NCBI RefSeq assembly: GCF_929443795.1
Contig: NW_026060911.1
Location: forward strand, 1,240,001-1,304,000
Length of the DNA: 64,000 nucleotides
DNA from: Astur gentilis
Taxonomy: Eukaryota > Chordata > Aves > Accipitriformes > Accipitridae
Direction: 5' to 3'
The translations under genes and the position numbers were made by a program. Below the pieces are notes generated by a model. It made no database searches, had not been told where the DNA came from, and worked only from the letters and a program-made list of their open reading frames with translations. Shown here piece after piece: positions 21,801-32,700 of the stretch; position 1 is the first letter of the stretch, and each line of letters opens with the position of its first letter.

Positions 21801-24200
21801 GGAGGGTCAGGTAGGAATGTGTGGTCTATACCGCGTGCCCTTAACGTCATCATGTGTACCCCAGTGAACCAGTAAGGGCTCACGTACTACCCCGGAGTAC
21901 CGCTGGGTGTACCGATACTACGGCAGAGTAACGATGGGGGTACCGCTAGTACCCCAGAACATCGGGTATGGGTGCCAAGCCTAATGTGGAGCATCAGGTA
22001 GGGATAGCGGGTCTAACCTGTGGGGTCCGGTAGGGAGGCCGGGTCTAGTCCAGCGCGCACGAAGGGACAGCTGGTGTTCTCTGGTGCATCACAAAGGTTT
22101 CCGTTCCAACCCCAGAGTACCGGTGGGGGAACCGGTTCTACCTTGAAACATCGGGTAGGTATACCAGGCCTACCCCGGAGGGTCAGGTAGGAAGGGTGGG
22201 CGTAAAGCGGCGAGCCCATAGGGTCAGCAGGTGTACCCCGGCGCACCAGTAAGGGTTCCGGTACAATCCAGGAGTACCGGTGGGTATAGCAAAAGAACCG
22301 CGGAGTCCCTGTGGGTGTACCGGTCCTACCCCAGATTGTCGGATAGGGGGCCAGGCCTACCGTAGATCATCAGGTAGGGATACCGGGCCTAGCCTGGAGG
22401 GTCAGGTAGGAATGTCTGGTCTACAGAGCACGCCCATAATGGCAGCAGGTGTACCCCAGCGAACCAGTAAGTGTTCAGGTACTGCCCTGGAGTACCGGTG
22501 GGTGTACCAATACTACCGCAGAGTACCGGTGGGGGTAGCGGTACTACCCCAGCATATCGGGTAGGGGTGCCAGGCCAACAACGGAGCATCAGGTAGGGAT
22601 ACCGGGCCTAAAACGGAGGGTCAGGTAGGAATGTCTGGTCTACACCGCGCGCCAGTAACATCATCAGGTGTACCCCAGTGAACCAGTAAGGGTTCACGTA
22701 CTACCCCGGAGTACCGCTGGGTGTACCGATACTACCGCAGAGTAATGGTGGGGGTACCGCTACTACCCCAGAACATCGGGTATGGGTGCCAAGCCTAATG
22801 CGGAGCATCAGGTACGGATAGCGGGTCTAACCTGTGGGGTCCGGTAGGGAGGTCAGGTCTAGTCCAGCGCGCACAAAGGGACAGCTGGTGTTCTCTGGCG
22901 CATCACAAAGGGTTCCGTTCCAACCCCAGAGTACCGGTGGGGGAACCGGTTCTACCTCGAAACATCGGGTAGGTATACCAGGCCTACCCCGGCGGGTCAG
23001 GTAGGAAGGGTGGGCGTAAAGCGGTGCGCCCGTAGTGTCAGCTGGTGTACCCCGGCGCACCAGTAAGGGTTCCGGTACAATCCAGGAGTACCGGTGGGTA
23101 TAGCAAAAGTACCGCGGAGTACCGGTGGGTTTACCTGTACTACCCCAGATTGTCGGGTAGGGGGCCAGGCCTACCGCAGAGCATCAGGTAGGGATACCGG
23201 GCCTAGCCTGGAGGGTCAGGTAGGAATTTCTGGTCTACACAGCACGCCCGTAAGGTCAGCAGTTGTACCCCAGCGAACCAGTAAGTGTTCAGGTACTACC
23301 CTGGAGTACCGGTGGGTGTACCAATACTACCGCAGAGTACCGGTGGGGGTACCGGTACTACCCCAGCATATCGGGTAGGGGTGCCAGGCCAACAACGGAG
23401 CATCAGGTAGGGATACCGGGTCTAACACGGAGGGTCAGGTAGGAATGTCTGGTCTATACCGCGTGCCCTTAACGTCATCAGGTGTACCCCAGTGAACCAG
23501 TAAGGGCTCACGTACTACCCCGGAGTACCGGTGGGTGTACCGATACTACCGCAGAGTAACGGTGGGGGTACCGCTACTACCCCAGAACATCGGGTATGGG
23601 TGCCAAGCCTAATGTGGAGCATCAGGTAGGGATAGCGGGTCTAACCTGTGGGGTCCGGTAGGGAGGCCGGGTCTAGTCCAGCGCGCACGAAGGGACAGCT
23701 GGTGTTCTCTGGCGCATCACAAAGGTTTCCGTTCCAACCCCAGAGTACCGGTGGGGGAACCGGTTCTACCTTGAAACATCGGGTAGGTATACCAGGCCTA
23801 CCCCGGAGGGTCAGGTAGGAAGGGTAGGCGTAAAGCGGCGAGCCCATAGGGTCAGCAGGTGTACCCCGGCGCACCAGTAAGGGTTCCGGTACAATCCAGG
23901 AGTACCGGTGGGTATAGCAAAAGTACCGCGCAGTACCTCAGGGTGTACCGGTCCTACCCCAGATTGTCGGATAGGGGGCCAGGCCTACCGTAGATCATCA
24001 GGTAGGGATACCGGGCCTAGCCTGGAGGGTCAGGTAGGAATGTCTGGTCTACAGAGCACGCCCGTAATGGCAGCAGGTGTACCCCAGCGAACCAGTAAGT
24101 GTTCAGGTACTGCCCTGGAGTACCGGTGGGTGTACCAATACTACCGCAGAGTACCGGTGGGGGTACCGGTACTACCCCAGCATATCGGGTAGGGGTGCCA
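18864..24200. repeat. Large direct duplication, second copy, right part
   Basis: Collinear with about 8.5-13.8 kb at a constant offset of 10,361 bp. Rare shared markers include GTAGCGGTACT variants, GGAATGTGTGGTC near 11452 and 21813, the CGATGGGGGTACCGCTAGTA variant near 11570 and 21931, and GAATTTCTGG near 12864 and 23225. Similarity weakens after about 23.72 kb, where AAAGGTTTCCG replaces AAAGGGTTCCG. Confidence 0.85.
19192..19786. repeat. Three-monomer HOR variant (595 bp), third occurrence
   Basis: Same U3/U4 hybrid (19192-19409) as at 8831 and 17783, produced by the local 1409-bp duplication. It lacks the private changes of the 17783 copy and matches the 8831 copy more closely. Confidence 0.88.
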
Positions 24201-27200
24201 GGCCAACAACGGAGCATCAGGTAGGGATACCGGGTCTAACACGGAGGGTCAGGTAGGAATGTCTGGTCTATACCGCGTGCCCTTAACGTCATCAGGTGTA
24301 CCCCAGTGAACCAGTAAGGATTCACGTACTACCCCGGAGTACCGGTGGGTGTACCGATACTACCGCAGAGTAACGGTGGGGGTACCGCTACTACCCCAGA
24401 ACATCAGGTATGGGTGCCAAGCTTAATGTGGAGCATCAGGTAGGGATAGCGGGTCTAACCTCTGGGGTCCGGTAGGGAGGCCAGGTCTAGTCCAGCGCGC
24501 ACGAAGGGACAGCTGGTGTTCTCTGGCGCATCACAAAGGGTTCCGTTCCAACCCCAGAGTACCGGTGGGGGAACCGGTTCTACCTTGAAACATCGGGTAG
24601 GTATACCAGGCCTACCCCGGAGGGTCAGGTAGGAAGGGTGGGCGTAAAGCGGCGCGCCCGTAGTGTCAGCAGGTGTACCCCGGCGCACCAGTAAGGGTTC
24701 CGGTACAATCCAGGAGTACCGGTGGGTATAGCAAAATTACCGCGCAGTACCTCTGGGTGTACCGGTCCTACCCCAGATTGTCGGATAGGGGGCCAGGCCT
24801 ACCGTAGATCATCAGGTAGTGATACCTGGCCTAGCCTGGAGGGTCAGGTAGGAATGTCTGGTCTACAGAGCACGCCCGTAATGGCAGCAGGTGTACCCCA
24901 GCGAACCAGTAAGTGTTCAGGTACTGCCCTGGAGTACCGGTGGGTGTACCAATACTACCGCAGAGTACCGGTGGGGGTACCGGTACTACCCCAGCATATC
25001 GGGTAGGGGTGCCAGGCCAACAACGGAGCATCAGGTAGGGATACCGGGCCTAAAACGGAGGGTCAGGTAGGAATGTCTGGTCTACACCGCGCGCCAGTAA
25101 CGTCAGCAGGTGTACCCCAGTGAACCAGTAAGGGTTCACGTACTACCCCGGAGTACCGGTGGGTGTACCGATACTACCGCAGAGTAACGGTGAGGGTACC
25201 GCTACTACCCCAGAACATCGGGTATGGGTGCCAAGCCTAATGCGGAGCATCAGGTAGGGATACCGGGTCTAACCTGTGGGGTCCGGTAGGGAGGCCAGGT
25301 CTAGTCCAGCGCGCACGAAGGGACAGCTGGTGTTCTGTGGCGCATCACAAAGGTTTCCGTTCCAACCCCAGAGTACCGGTGGGGGAACCGGTTCTACCTC
25401 GAAACATCGGGTAGGTATACCAGGCCTACCCCGGAGGGTCAGGTAGGAATGGTGGGCGTAAAGCGGTGCTCCCGTAGTGTCAGCTGGTGTACCCCGGCGC
25501 ACCAGTAAGGGTTCCGGTACAATCCAGGAGTACCGGTGGGTATAGCAAAAGTACCGCGGAGTACCGGTGGGTTTACCGGTACTACCCCAGATTGTCGGGT
25601 AGGGGGCCAGGCCTACCACAGAGCATCAGGTAGGGATACCGGGCCTAGCCTGGAGGGTCAGGTAGGAATGTCTGGTCTACACAGCACGCCCGTAAGGTCA
25701 GCAGGTGTACCCCAGCGAACCAGTAAGTGTTCAGGTATTACCCTGGAGTACCGGTGGGTGTACCAATACTACCGCAGAGTACCAGTGGGGGTAGCGGTAC
25801 TACCCCAGCATATCGGGTAGGGGTGCCAGGCCAACAACGGAGCATCAGGTAGGGATACCGGGCCTAACACGGAGGGTCAGGTAGGAATGTCTGGTCTATA
25901 CCGCGTGCCCTTAACGTCATCAGGTGTACCCCAGTGAACCAGTAAGGGCTCACGTACTACCCCGAAGTACCGGTGGGTGTACCGATACTACGGCAGAGTA
26001 ACGATGGGGGTACCGCTAGTACCCCAGAACATCGGGTATGGGTGCCAAGCCTAATGTGGAGCATCAGGTAGGGATAGCGGGTCTAACCTGTGGGGTCCGG
26101 TAGGGAGGCCGGGTCTAGTCCAGCGCGCACGAAGGGACAGCTGGTGTTCTCTGGCGCATCACAAAGGTTTCCGTTCCAACCCCAGAGTACCGGTGGGGGA
26201 ACCGGTTCTACCTCGAAACATCGGGTAGATATACCAGGCCTACCCCGGAGGGTCAGGTAGGAAGGGTGGGCGTAAAGCGGCGAGCCCATAGGGTCAGCAG
26301 GTGTACCCCGGCGCACCAGTAAGGGTTCCGGTACAATCCAGGAGTACCGGTGGGTATAGCAAAAGTACCGCGGAGTACCGGTGGGTTTACCGGTACTACC
26401 CCAGATTGTCGGGTAGGGGGCCAGGCCTACCGCAGAGCATCAGGTAGGGATACCGGGCCTAGCCTGGAGGGTCAGGTAGGAATGTCTGGTCTACACAGCA
26501 CGCCCGTAAGGTCAGCAGGTGTACCCCAGCGAACCAGTAAGTGTTCAGGTACTGCCCTGGAGTACCGGTGGGTGTACTAATACTACCGCAGAGTACCGGT
26601 GGGGGTACCGGTACTACCCCAGCATATCGGGTAGGGTTGCCAGGCCAACAACGGAGCATCAGGTAGGGATACCGGGCCTAACACGGAGGGTCAGGTAGGA
26701 ATGTCTGGTCTATACCGCGTGCCCTTAACGTCATCAGGTGTACCCCAGTGAACCAGTAAGGGCTCACGTACTACCCCGAAGTACCGGTGGGTGTACCGAT
26801 ACTACGGCAGAGTAACGATGGGGGTACCGCTAGTACCCCAGAACATCGGGTATGGGTGCCAAGCCTAATGTGGAGCATCAGGTAGGGATAGCGGGTCTAA
26901 CCTGTGGGGTCCGGTAGGGAGGCCGGGTCTAGTCCAGCGCGCACGAAGGGACAGCTGGTGTTCTCTGGCGCATCACAAAGGTTTCCGTTCCAACCCCAGA
27001 GTACCGGTGGGGGAACCGGTTCTACCTCGAAACATCGGGTAGATATACCAGGCCTACCCCGGAGGGTCAGGTAGGAAGGGTGGGCGTAAAGCGGCGAGCC
27101 CATAGGGTCAGCAGGTGTACCCCGGCGCACCAGTAAGGGTTCCAGTACAATCCAGGAGTACCGGTGGGTATAGCAAAAGTACCGCGGAGTACCGGTGGGT

Positions 27201-28740
27201 TTACCGGTACTACCCCAGATTGTCGGGTAGGGGGCCAGGCCTACCGCAGAGCATCAGGTAGGGATACCGGGCCTAGCCTGGAGGGTCAGGTAGGAATGTC
27301 TGGTCTACACAGCACGCCCGTAAGGTCAGCAGGTGTACCCCAGCGAACCAGTAAGTGTTCAGGTACTGCCCTGGAGTACCGGTGGGTGTACTAATACTAC
27401 CGCAGAGTACCGGTGGGGGTACCGGTACTACCCCAGCATATCGGGTAGGGTTGCCAGGCCAACAACGGAGCATCAGGTAGGGATACCGGGACTAAAACGG
27501 AGGGTCAGGTAGGAATGTCTGGTCTACACCGCGCGCCAGTAACGTCAGCAGGTGTACCCCAGTGAACCAGTAAGGGTTCACGTACTACCCCGGAGTACCG
27601 GTGGGTGTACCGATACTACCGCACAGTAACGGTGGGGGTACCGCTACTACCCCAGAACATCGGGTATGGGTGCCAAGCCTAATGCGGAGCATCAGGTAGG
27701 GATACCGGGTCTAACCTGTGGGGTCCGGTAGGGAGGCCGGGTCTAGTCCAGCGCGCACGAAGGGACAGCTGGTGTTCTCTGGCGCATCACAAAGGGTTCC
27801 GTTCCAACCACAGAGTACCGGTGGGGGAACCGGTTCTACCTCGAAACATCGGGTAGGTATACCAGGCCTACCCTGGCGGGTCAGGTAGGAAGGGTGGGCG
27901 TAAAGCGGCGAGCCCATAGGGTCAGCAGGTGTACCCCGGCGCACCAGTAAGGGTTCCGGTATAATCCAGGAGTACCGGTGGGTATAGCAAAACTACCGCG
28001 GAGTACCGGTGGGTGTACCGGTACTACCCCAGATTGTCGGGTAGGGGGCCAGGCCTACCGCAGAGCATCAGGTAGGGATACCGGGCCTAGCCTGGAGGGT
28101 CAGGTAGGAATGTCTGGTCTACACAGCACGCCCGTAAGGTCAGCAGGTGTACCCCAGCGAACCAGTAAGTGTTCAGGTACTACCCTTGAGTACCGGTGGG
28201 TGTACCAATACTACCGCAGAGTACCGGTGGGGGTACCGGTACTACCCCAGCATATCGGGTAGGGTTGCCAGGCCAACAACGGAGCATCAGGTAGGGATAC
28301 CGGGACTAAAACGGAGGGTCAGGTAGGAATGTCTGGTCTACACCGCGCGCCAGTAACGTCAGCAGGTGTACCCCAGTGAACCAGTAAGGGTTCACGTACT
28401 ACCCCGGAGTACCGGTGGGTGTACCGATACTACCGCAGAGTAACGGTGGGGGTACCGCTAGTACCCCAGAACATCGGGTATGGGTGCCAAGCCTAATGCG
28501 GAGCATCAGGTAGGGATAGCGGGTCTAACCTGTGGGGTCCGGTAGGGAGGCCGGGTCTAGTCCAGCGCGCACGAAGGGACAGCTGGTGTTCTCTGGCGCA
28601 TCACAAAGGGTTCCGTTCCAAACGCAGAGTACCGGTGCGGGAACCGGTTCTACCTCGAAACATCGGGTAGGTATACCAGGCCTACCCTGGCGGGTCAGGT
28701 AGGAAGGGTGGGTGTAAAGCGGCGCCCCCGTAGGGTCAGC
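24200..28740. repeat. Late family I HORs with mixed features
   Basis: Regular 814-bp copies, but with variants that foreshadow family II: GTAGTGTCAGC endings of U2, GGCGGGTCAGG, GTTGCCAGGCC in U4, and GGTATAATCC in U3 near 27957. The part at 24.45-25.8 kb resembles 2.7-4.06 kb. It includes a very recent single-HOR duplication (described separately). Confidence 0.8.
25840..27475. repeat. Recent single-HOR duplication (2 x 814 bp)
   Basis: Two successive HORs, about 25.84-26.65 and 26.65-27.47 kb, share rare variants: CCCCGAAGTACC, ACTACGGCAG with ACGATGGGGG, GTGTACTAATAC, GGGTAGATATACC and GGGTTGCCAGG. The one difference I noticed is GTTCCGGTAC versus GTTCCAGTAC near 27144. Confidence 0.85.
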
Positions 28741-29772
28741 TGGTGTACCCCGGCGCACCAGTAAGTGTTCCGGTATAATCCAGGAGTACCGGTGGGTATA
28801 GCAAAACTACCGCGGAGTACCGGTGGGTGTACCGGTACTACCCCAGATTGTCGGGTAGGGGGCCAGGCCTACCGCAGAGCATCAGGTAGGGATACCGGGC
28901 CTAGCCTGGAGGGTCAGGTAGGAATGTCTGGTCTACAGAGCACGCCCGTAAGGTCAGCAGGTGTACCCCAGCGAACCAGTAAGGGTTCAGGTACTGCCCT
29001 GGAGTACCGGTGGGTGTACCAATACTACCGCAGAGTACCGGTGGGGGTAGCGGTACTACCCCAGCATATCGGGTAGGGTTGCCAGGCCAACAACGGAGCA
29101 TCAGGTAGGGATACCAGGCCTAACACGGAGGGTCAGGTAGGAATGTCTGGTCTACACCGCGCGCCCGTAAGTTCAGCAGGTGTACCGCAGCGAACCAGTA
29201 AGGGTTCAGGTCTACCCTGGAGTACCGGTGGGTGTACCGATACTACTGCAGAGTACCGTTGGGGGTGCCGGTACTACCCCAGCATATCGGGTAGGGGTGC
29301 CTGGCCAACAATGGAGCATCAGGTAGGGATACTGGGCCTAACACGGAGGGTCAGGTAGGAATGTCTGGTCTACACCGCGCACCCGTAAAGTCAGCAGGAG
29401 TAAGCCAGTGAACAAGTAAGGGTTCACGTACTACCTCGGAGTACCGGTGGGTGTACCGATACTACCGCAGAGTAACGGTGGGGGTACCGCTACTACCCCA
29501 GAAGATCGGTTAAGGGTGCCAAGCCTAATGCGGAGCATCAGGTAGGGATACCGGGTCTAACCTGTGGGGTCCGGTAGGGAGGCCGGGTCTAGTCCAGCGC
29601 GCACGAAGGGACAGCTGGTGTTCTCTGGCGCATCACAAAGGGTTCCGTTCCAACCCCAGAGTACTGGTGGGGGAACGGGTTCTACCTCGAAACATCGGGT
29701 ACGTATACCGCGCCTACTCCGGAGGGTCAGGTAGGAAGGGTGGGCGTAAAGCGGCGCGCCCGTAGGATCAGC
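28741..29772. repeat. Five-monomer HOR variant with duplicated U4 (1032 bp)
   Basis: Order is U3 (28741-28958), U4 of family I type (28959-29177), a second U4 of family II type (29178-29395), U1 (29396-29615), U2 (29616-29772). The second U4 has CAGGTCTACCC with a 1-bp deletion and AGAGTACCGTTGGGGGTGCC. This HOR is also a point where family I and family II sequence meet. Confidence 0.88.
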
Positions 29773-32700
29773 AGGTGTACCCCGGTGCACCAGTAAGTGT
29801 TCCGGTAAAATCCAGGAGTACCGGTGGGTATAGCAAAACTACCGCGGAGTACCAGTGGGTGTACCGGTACTAACCCAGATTGTCGGGTAGGGGGCCAGGC
29901 CTACCGCAGAGCATCAGGTAGGGATACCGGGCCTAGCCTGGAGGGTCAGGTAGGAATGTCTGGTCTATACCGCGCGCCCGTAAGTTCAGCAGGTGTACCG
30001 CAACGAACCAGTAAGGGTTCAGGTACTACCCTGGAGTACCGGTGGGTGTACCGATACTACTGCAGAGTACCGGTGGGGGTACCGGTACTACCCCAGAATA
30101 TCAGGTATGGGTGCCAGGCCAACAACGGAGCATCAGGTAGGGATACCGGGCCTAACACGGAGGGTCAGGTAGGAATGTCTGGTCTACACCGCGCACCTGT
30201 AAAGTCAGCTGGTGTACCCCAGTAAACCAGTAAGGGTTCACGTACTACCCCGGAGTACCGGTGGGTGTACCGATACTACCGCAGAGTAACGGTGGGAGTA
30301 CCGCTACTACCCCAGAAGATCGGTTATGGGTGCCAAGCTTAACGCGGAGCATCAGGTAGGGATAGCGGGTCTAACCTGTGGCGTCTGGTAGGGAGGCCGT
30401 GTCTAGTCCAGCGCGCATGAAGGGACAGCTGGTGTTCTCTGGCGCATCACAAAGGGTTCCGTTCCAACCCTAGAGTACTGGTGGGGGAACGTGTTCTACC
30501 TCGAAACATCGGGTACGTATACCGCGCCTACTCCAGAGGGTCAGGTAGGAAGGGTGGGCGTAAAGCGGCGCGCCCGTAGGATCAGCAGGTGTACCCCGGC
30601 GCACCAGTAAGTGTTCCGGTACAATCCAGGAGTACCGGTGGGTATAGCAAAACTACCGCGGAGTACCAGTGGGTGTACCGGTACTACCCCAGATTGTCGG
30701 GTAGGGGGCCAGGCCTACCGCAGAGCATCAGGTAGGGATACCGGGCCTAGCCTGGAGCGTCAGGTAGGAATGTCTGGTCTATACCGCGCGCCCGTAAGTT
30801 CAGCAGGTGTACCGCAGCGAACCAGTAAGGGTTCAGGTCTACCCTGGAGTACCGGTGGGTGTACCGATACTACTGCAGAGTACCGTTGGGGGTGCCGGTA
30901 CTACCCCAGCATATCGGGTAGGGGTGCCTGGCCAACAATGGAGCATCAGGTAGGGATACTGGGCCTAAAACGGAGGGTCAGGTAGTAATGTCTGGTCTAC
31001 ACCGCGCACCCGTAAAGTCAGCAGGAGTAACCCAGTGAACCAGTAAGGGTTCACGTACTACCTCGGAGTACCGGTGGGTGTACCGATAATACTGCAGAGT
31101 ACCGGTGGAGGTACGGGTACTACCCCAGAATATCAGGTATGGGTGCCAGGCCAACAACGGAGCATCAGGTAGGGATACAAGGCCTAACACGGAGGGTCAG
31201 CTAGGAATGTCTGGTCTACACCGCGCACCCGTAAAGTCAGGAGGAGTAACCCAGTGAACCAGTAAGGGTTCACGCACTACCTCGGAGTACCGGTGGGTGT
31301 ACCGATACTACCGCAGAGTAACGGTGGGGGTACCGGTACTACCCCAGAATATCAGGTATGGGTGCCAGGCCAACAACGGAGCATCAGGTAGGGATACCGG
31401 GCCTAACACGGAGGGTCAGCTAGGAATGTCTGGTCTACACCGCGCGCCAGTAACGTCATCATGTGTACCCCAGTGAACCAGTAAGGGTTCACGTACTACC
31501 CCGGAGTAACGGTGGGTGTACCGATACTACCGCAGAGTAACGGTGGGGGTACCGCTACTACCCCAGAACATCCGGTATGGGTGCCAAGCCTAATGCGGAG
31601 CATCAGGTAGGGATACCGGGTCTAACCTCTGGGGTCCGGTAGGGATGCCGGGTCTAGTCCAGCGCGCACGAAGGGACAGCTGGTGTTCTCTGGCGCATCA
31701 CAAAGGGTTCCGTTCCAAACGCAGAGTACCGGTGCGGGAACCGGTTCTACCTCGAAACATCGGGTAGGTATACCAGGCCTACCCTGGCGGGTCAGGTAGG
31801 AAGGGTGGGTGTAAAGCGGCGCCCCCGTAGAGTCAGCAGGTGTACCCCGGCGCACCAGTAAGGGTTCCGGTATAATCCAGGAGTACCGGTGGGTATAGCA
31901 AAACTACCGCGGAGTACCGGTGGGTGTACCGGTACTACCCCAGATTGTCGGGTAGGGGGCCAGGCCTACCGCAGAGCATCAGGTAGGGATACCGGGCCTA
32001 GCCTGGAGGGTCAGGTAGGAATGTCTGGTCTACAGAGCACGCCCGTAAGGTCAGCAGGTGTACCCCAGCGAACCAGTAAGGGTTCAGGTACTGCCCTGGA
32101 GTACCGGTGGGTGTACCAATACTACCGCAGAGTACCGGTGGGGGTAGCGGTACTACCCCAGCATATCGGGTAGGGTTGCCAGGCCAACAACGGAGCATCA
32201 GGTAGGGATACCAGGCCTAACACGGAGGGTCAGGTAGGAATGTCTGGTCTACACCGCGCACCTGTAAAGTCAGCAGGAGTAACACAGTGAACCAGTAAGG
32301 GTTCACGTACTACCTCGGAGTACCGGTGGGTGTACCGATACTACCGCAGAGTAACGGTGGGAGTACCGCTACTACCCCAGAAGATCGGGTATGGGTGCCA
32401 AGCTTAACGCGGAGCATCAGGTAGGGATAGCGTGTCTAACCTGTGGCGTCTGGTAGGGAGGCCGTGTCTAGTCCAGCGCGCACGAAGGGACAGCTGGTGT
32501 TCTCTGGCGCATCACAAAGGGTTCCGTTCCAACCCTAGAGTACTGGTGCGGGAACGTGTTCTACCTCGAAACATCGGGTACGTATACCGCGCCTACTCCG
32601 GAGGGTCAGGTAGGAAGTGTGGGCGTAAAGCGGCGCGCCCGTAGGATCAGCAGGTGTACCCCGGCGCACCAGTAAGTGTTCCGGTAAAATCCAGGAGTAC

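Noticed and set aside
27955..27965. GGTATAATCC resembling a bacterial -10 box
   Set aside because: It is a one-base variant of the usual GGTACAATCC of U3, seen in a few copies only (also near 28773 and 31868). It has no -35 partner or downstream gene.
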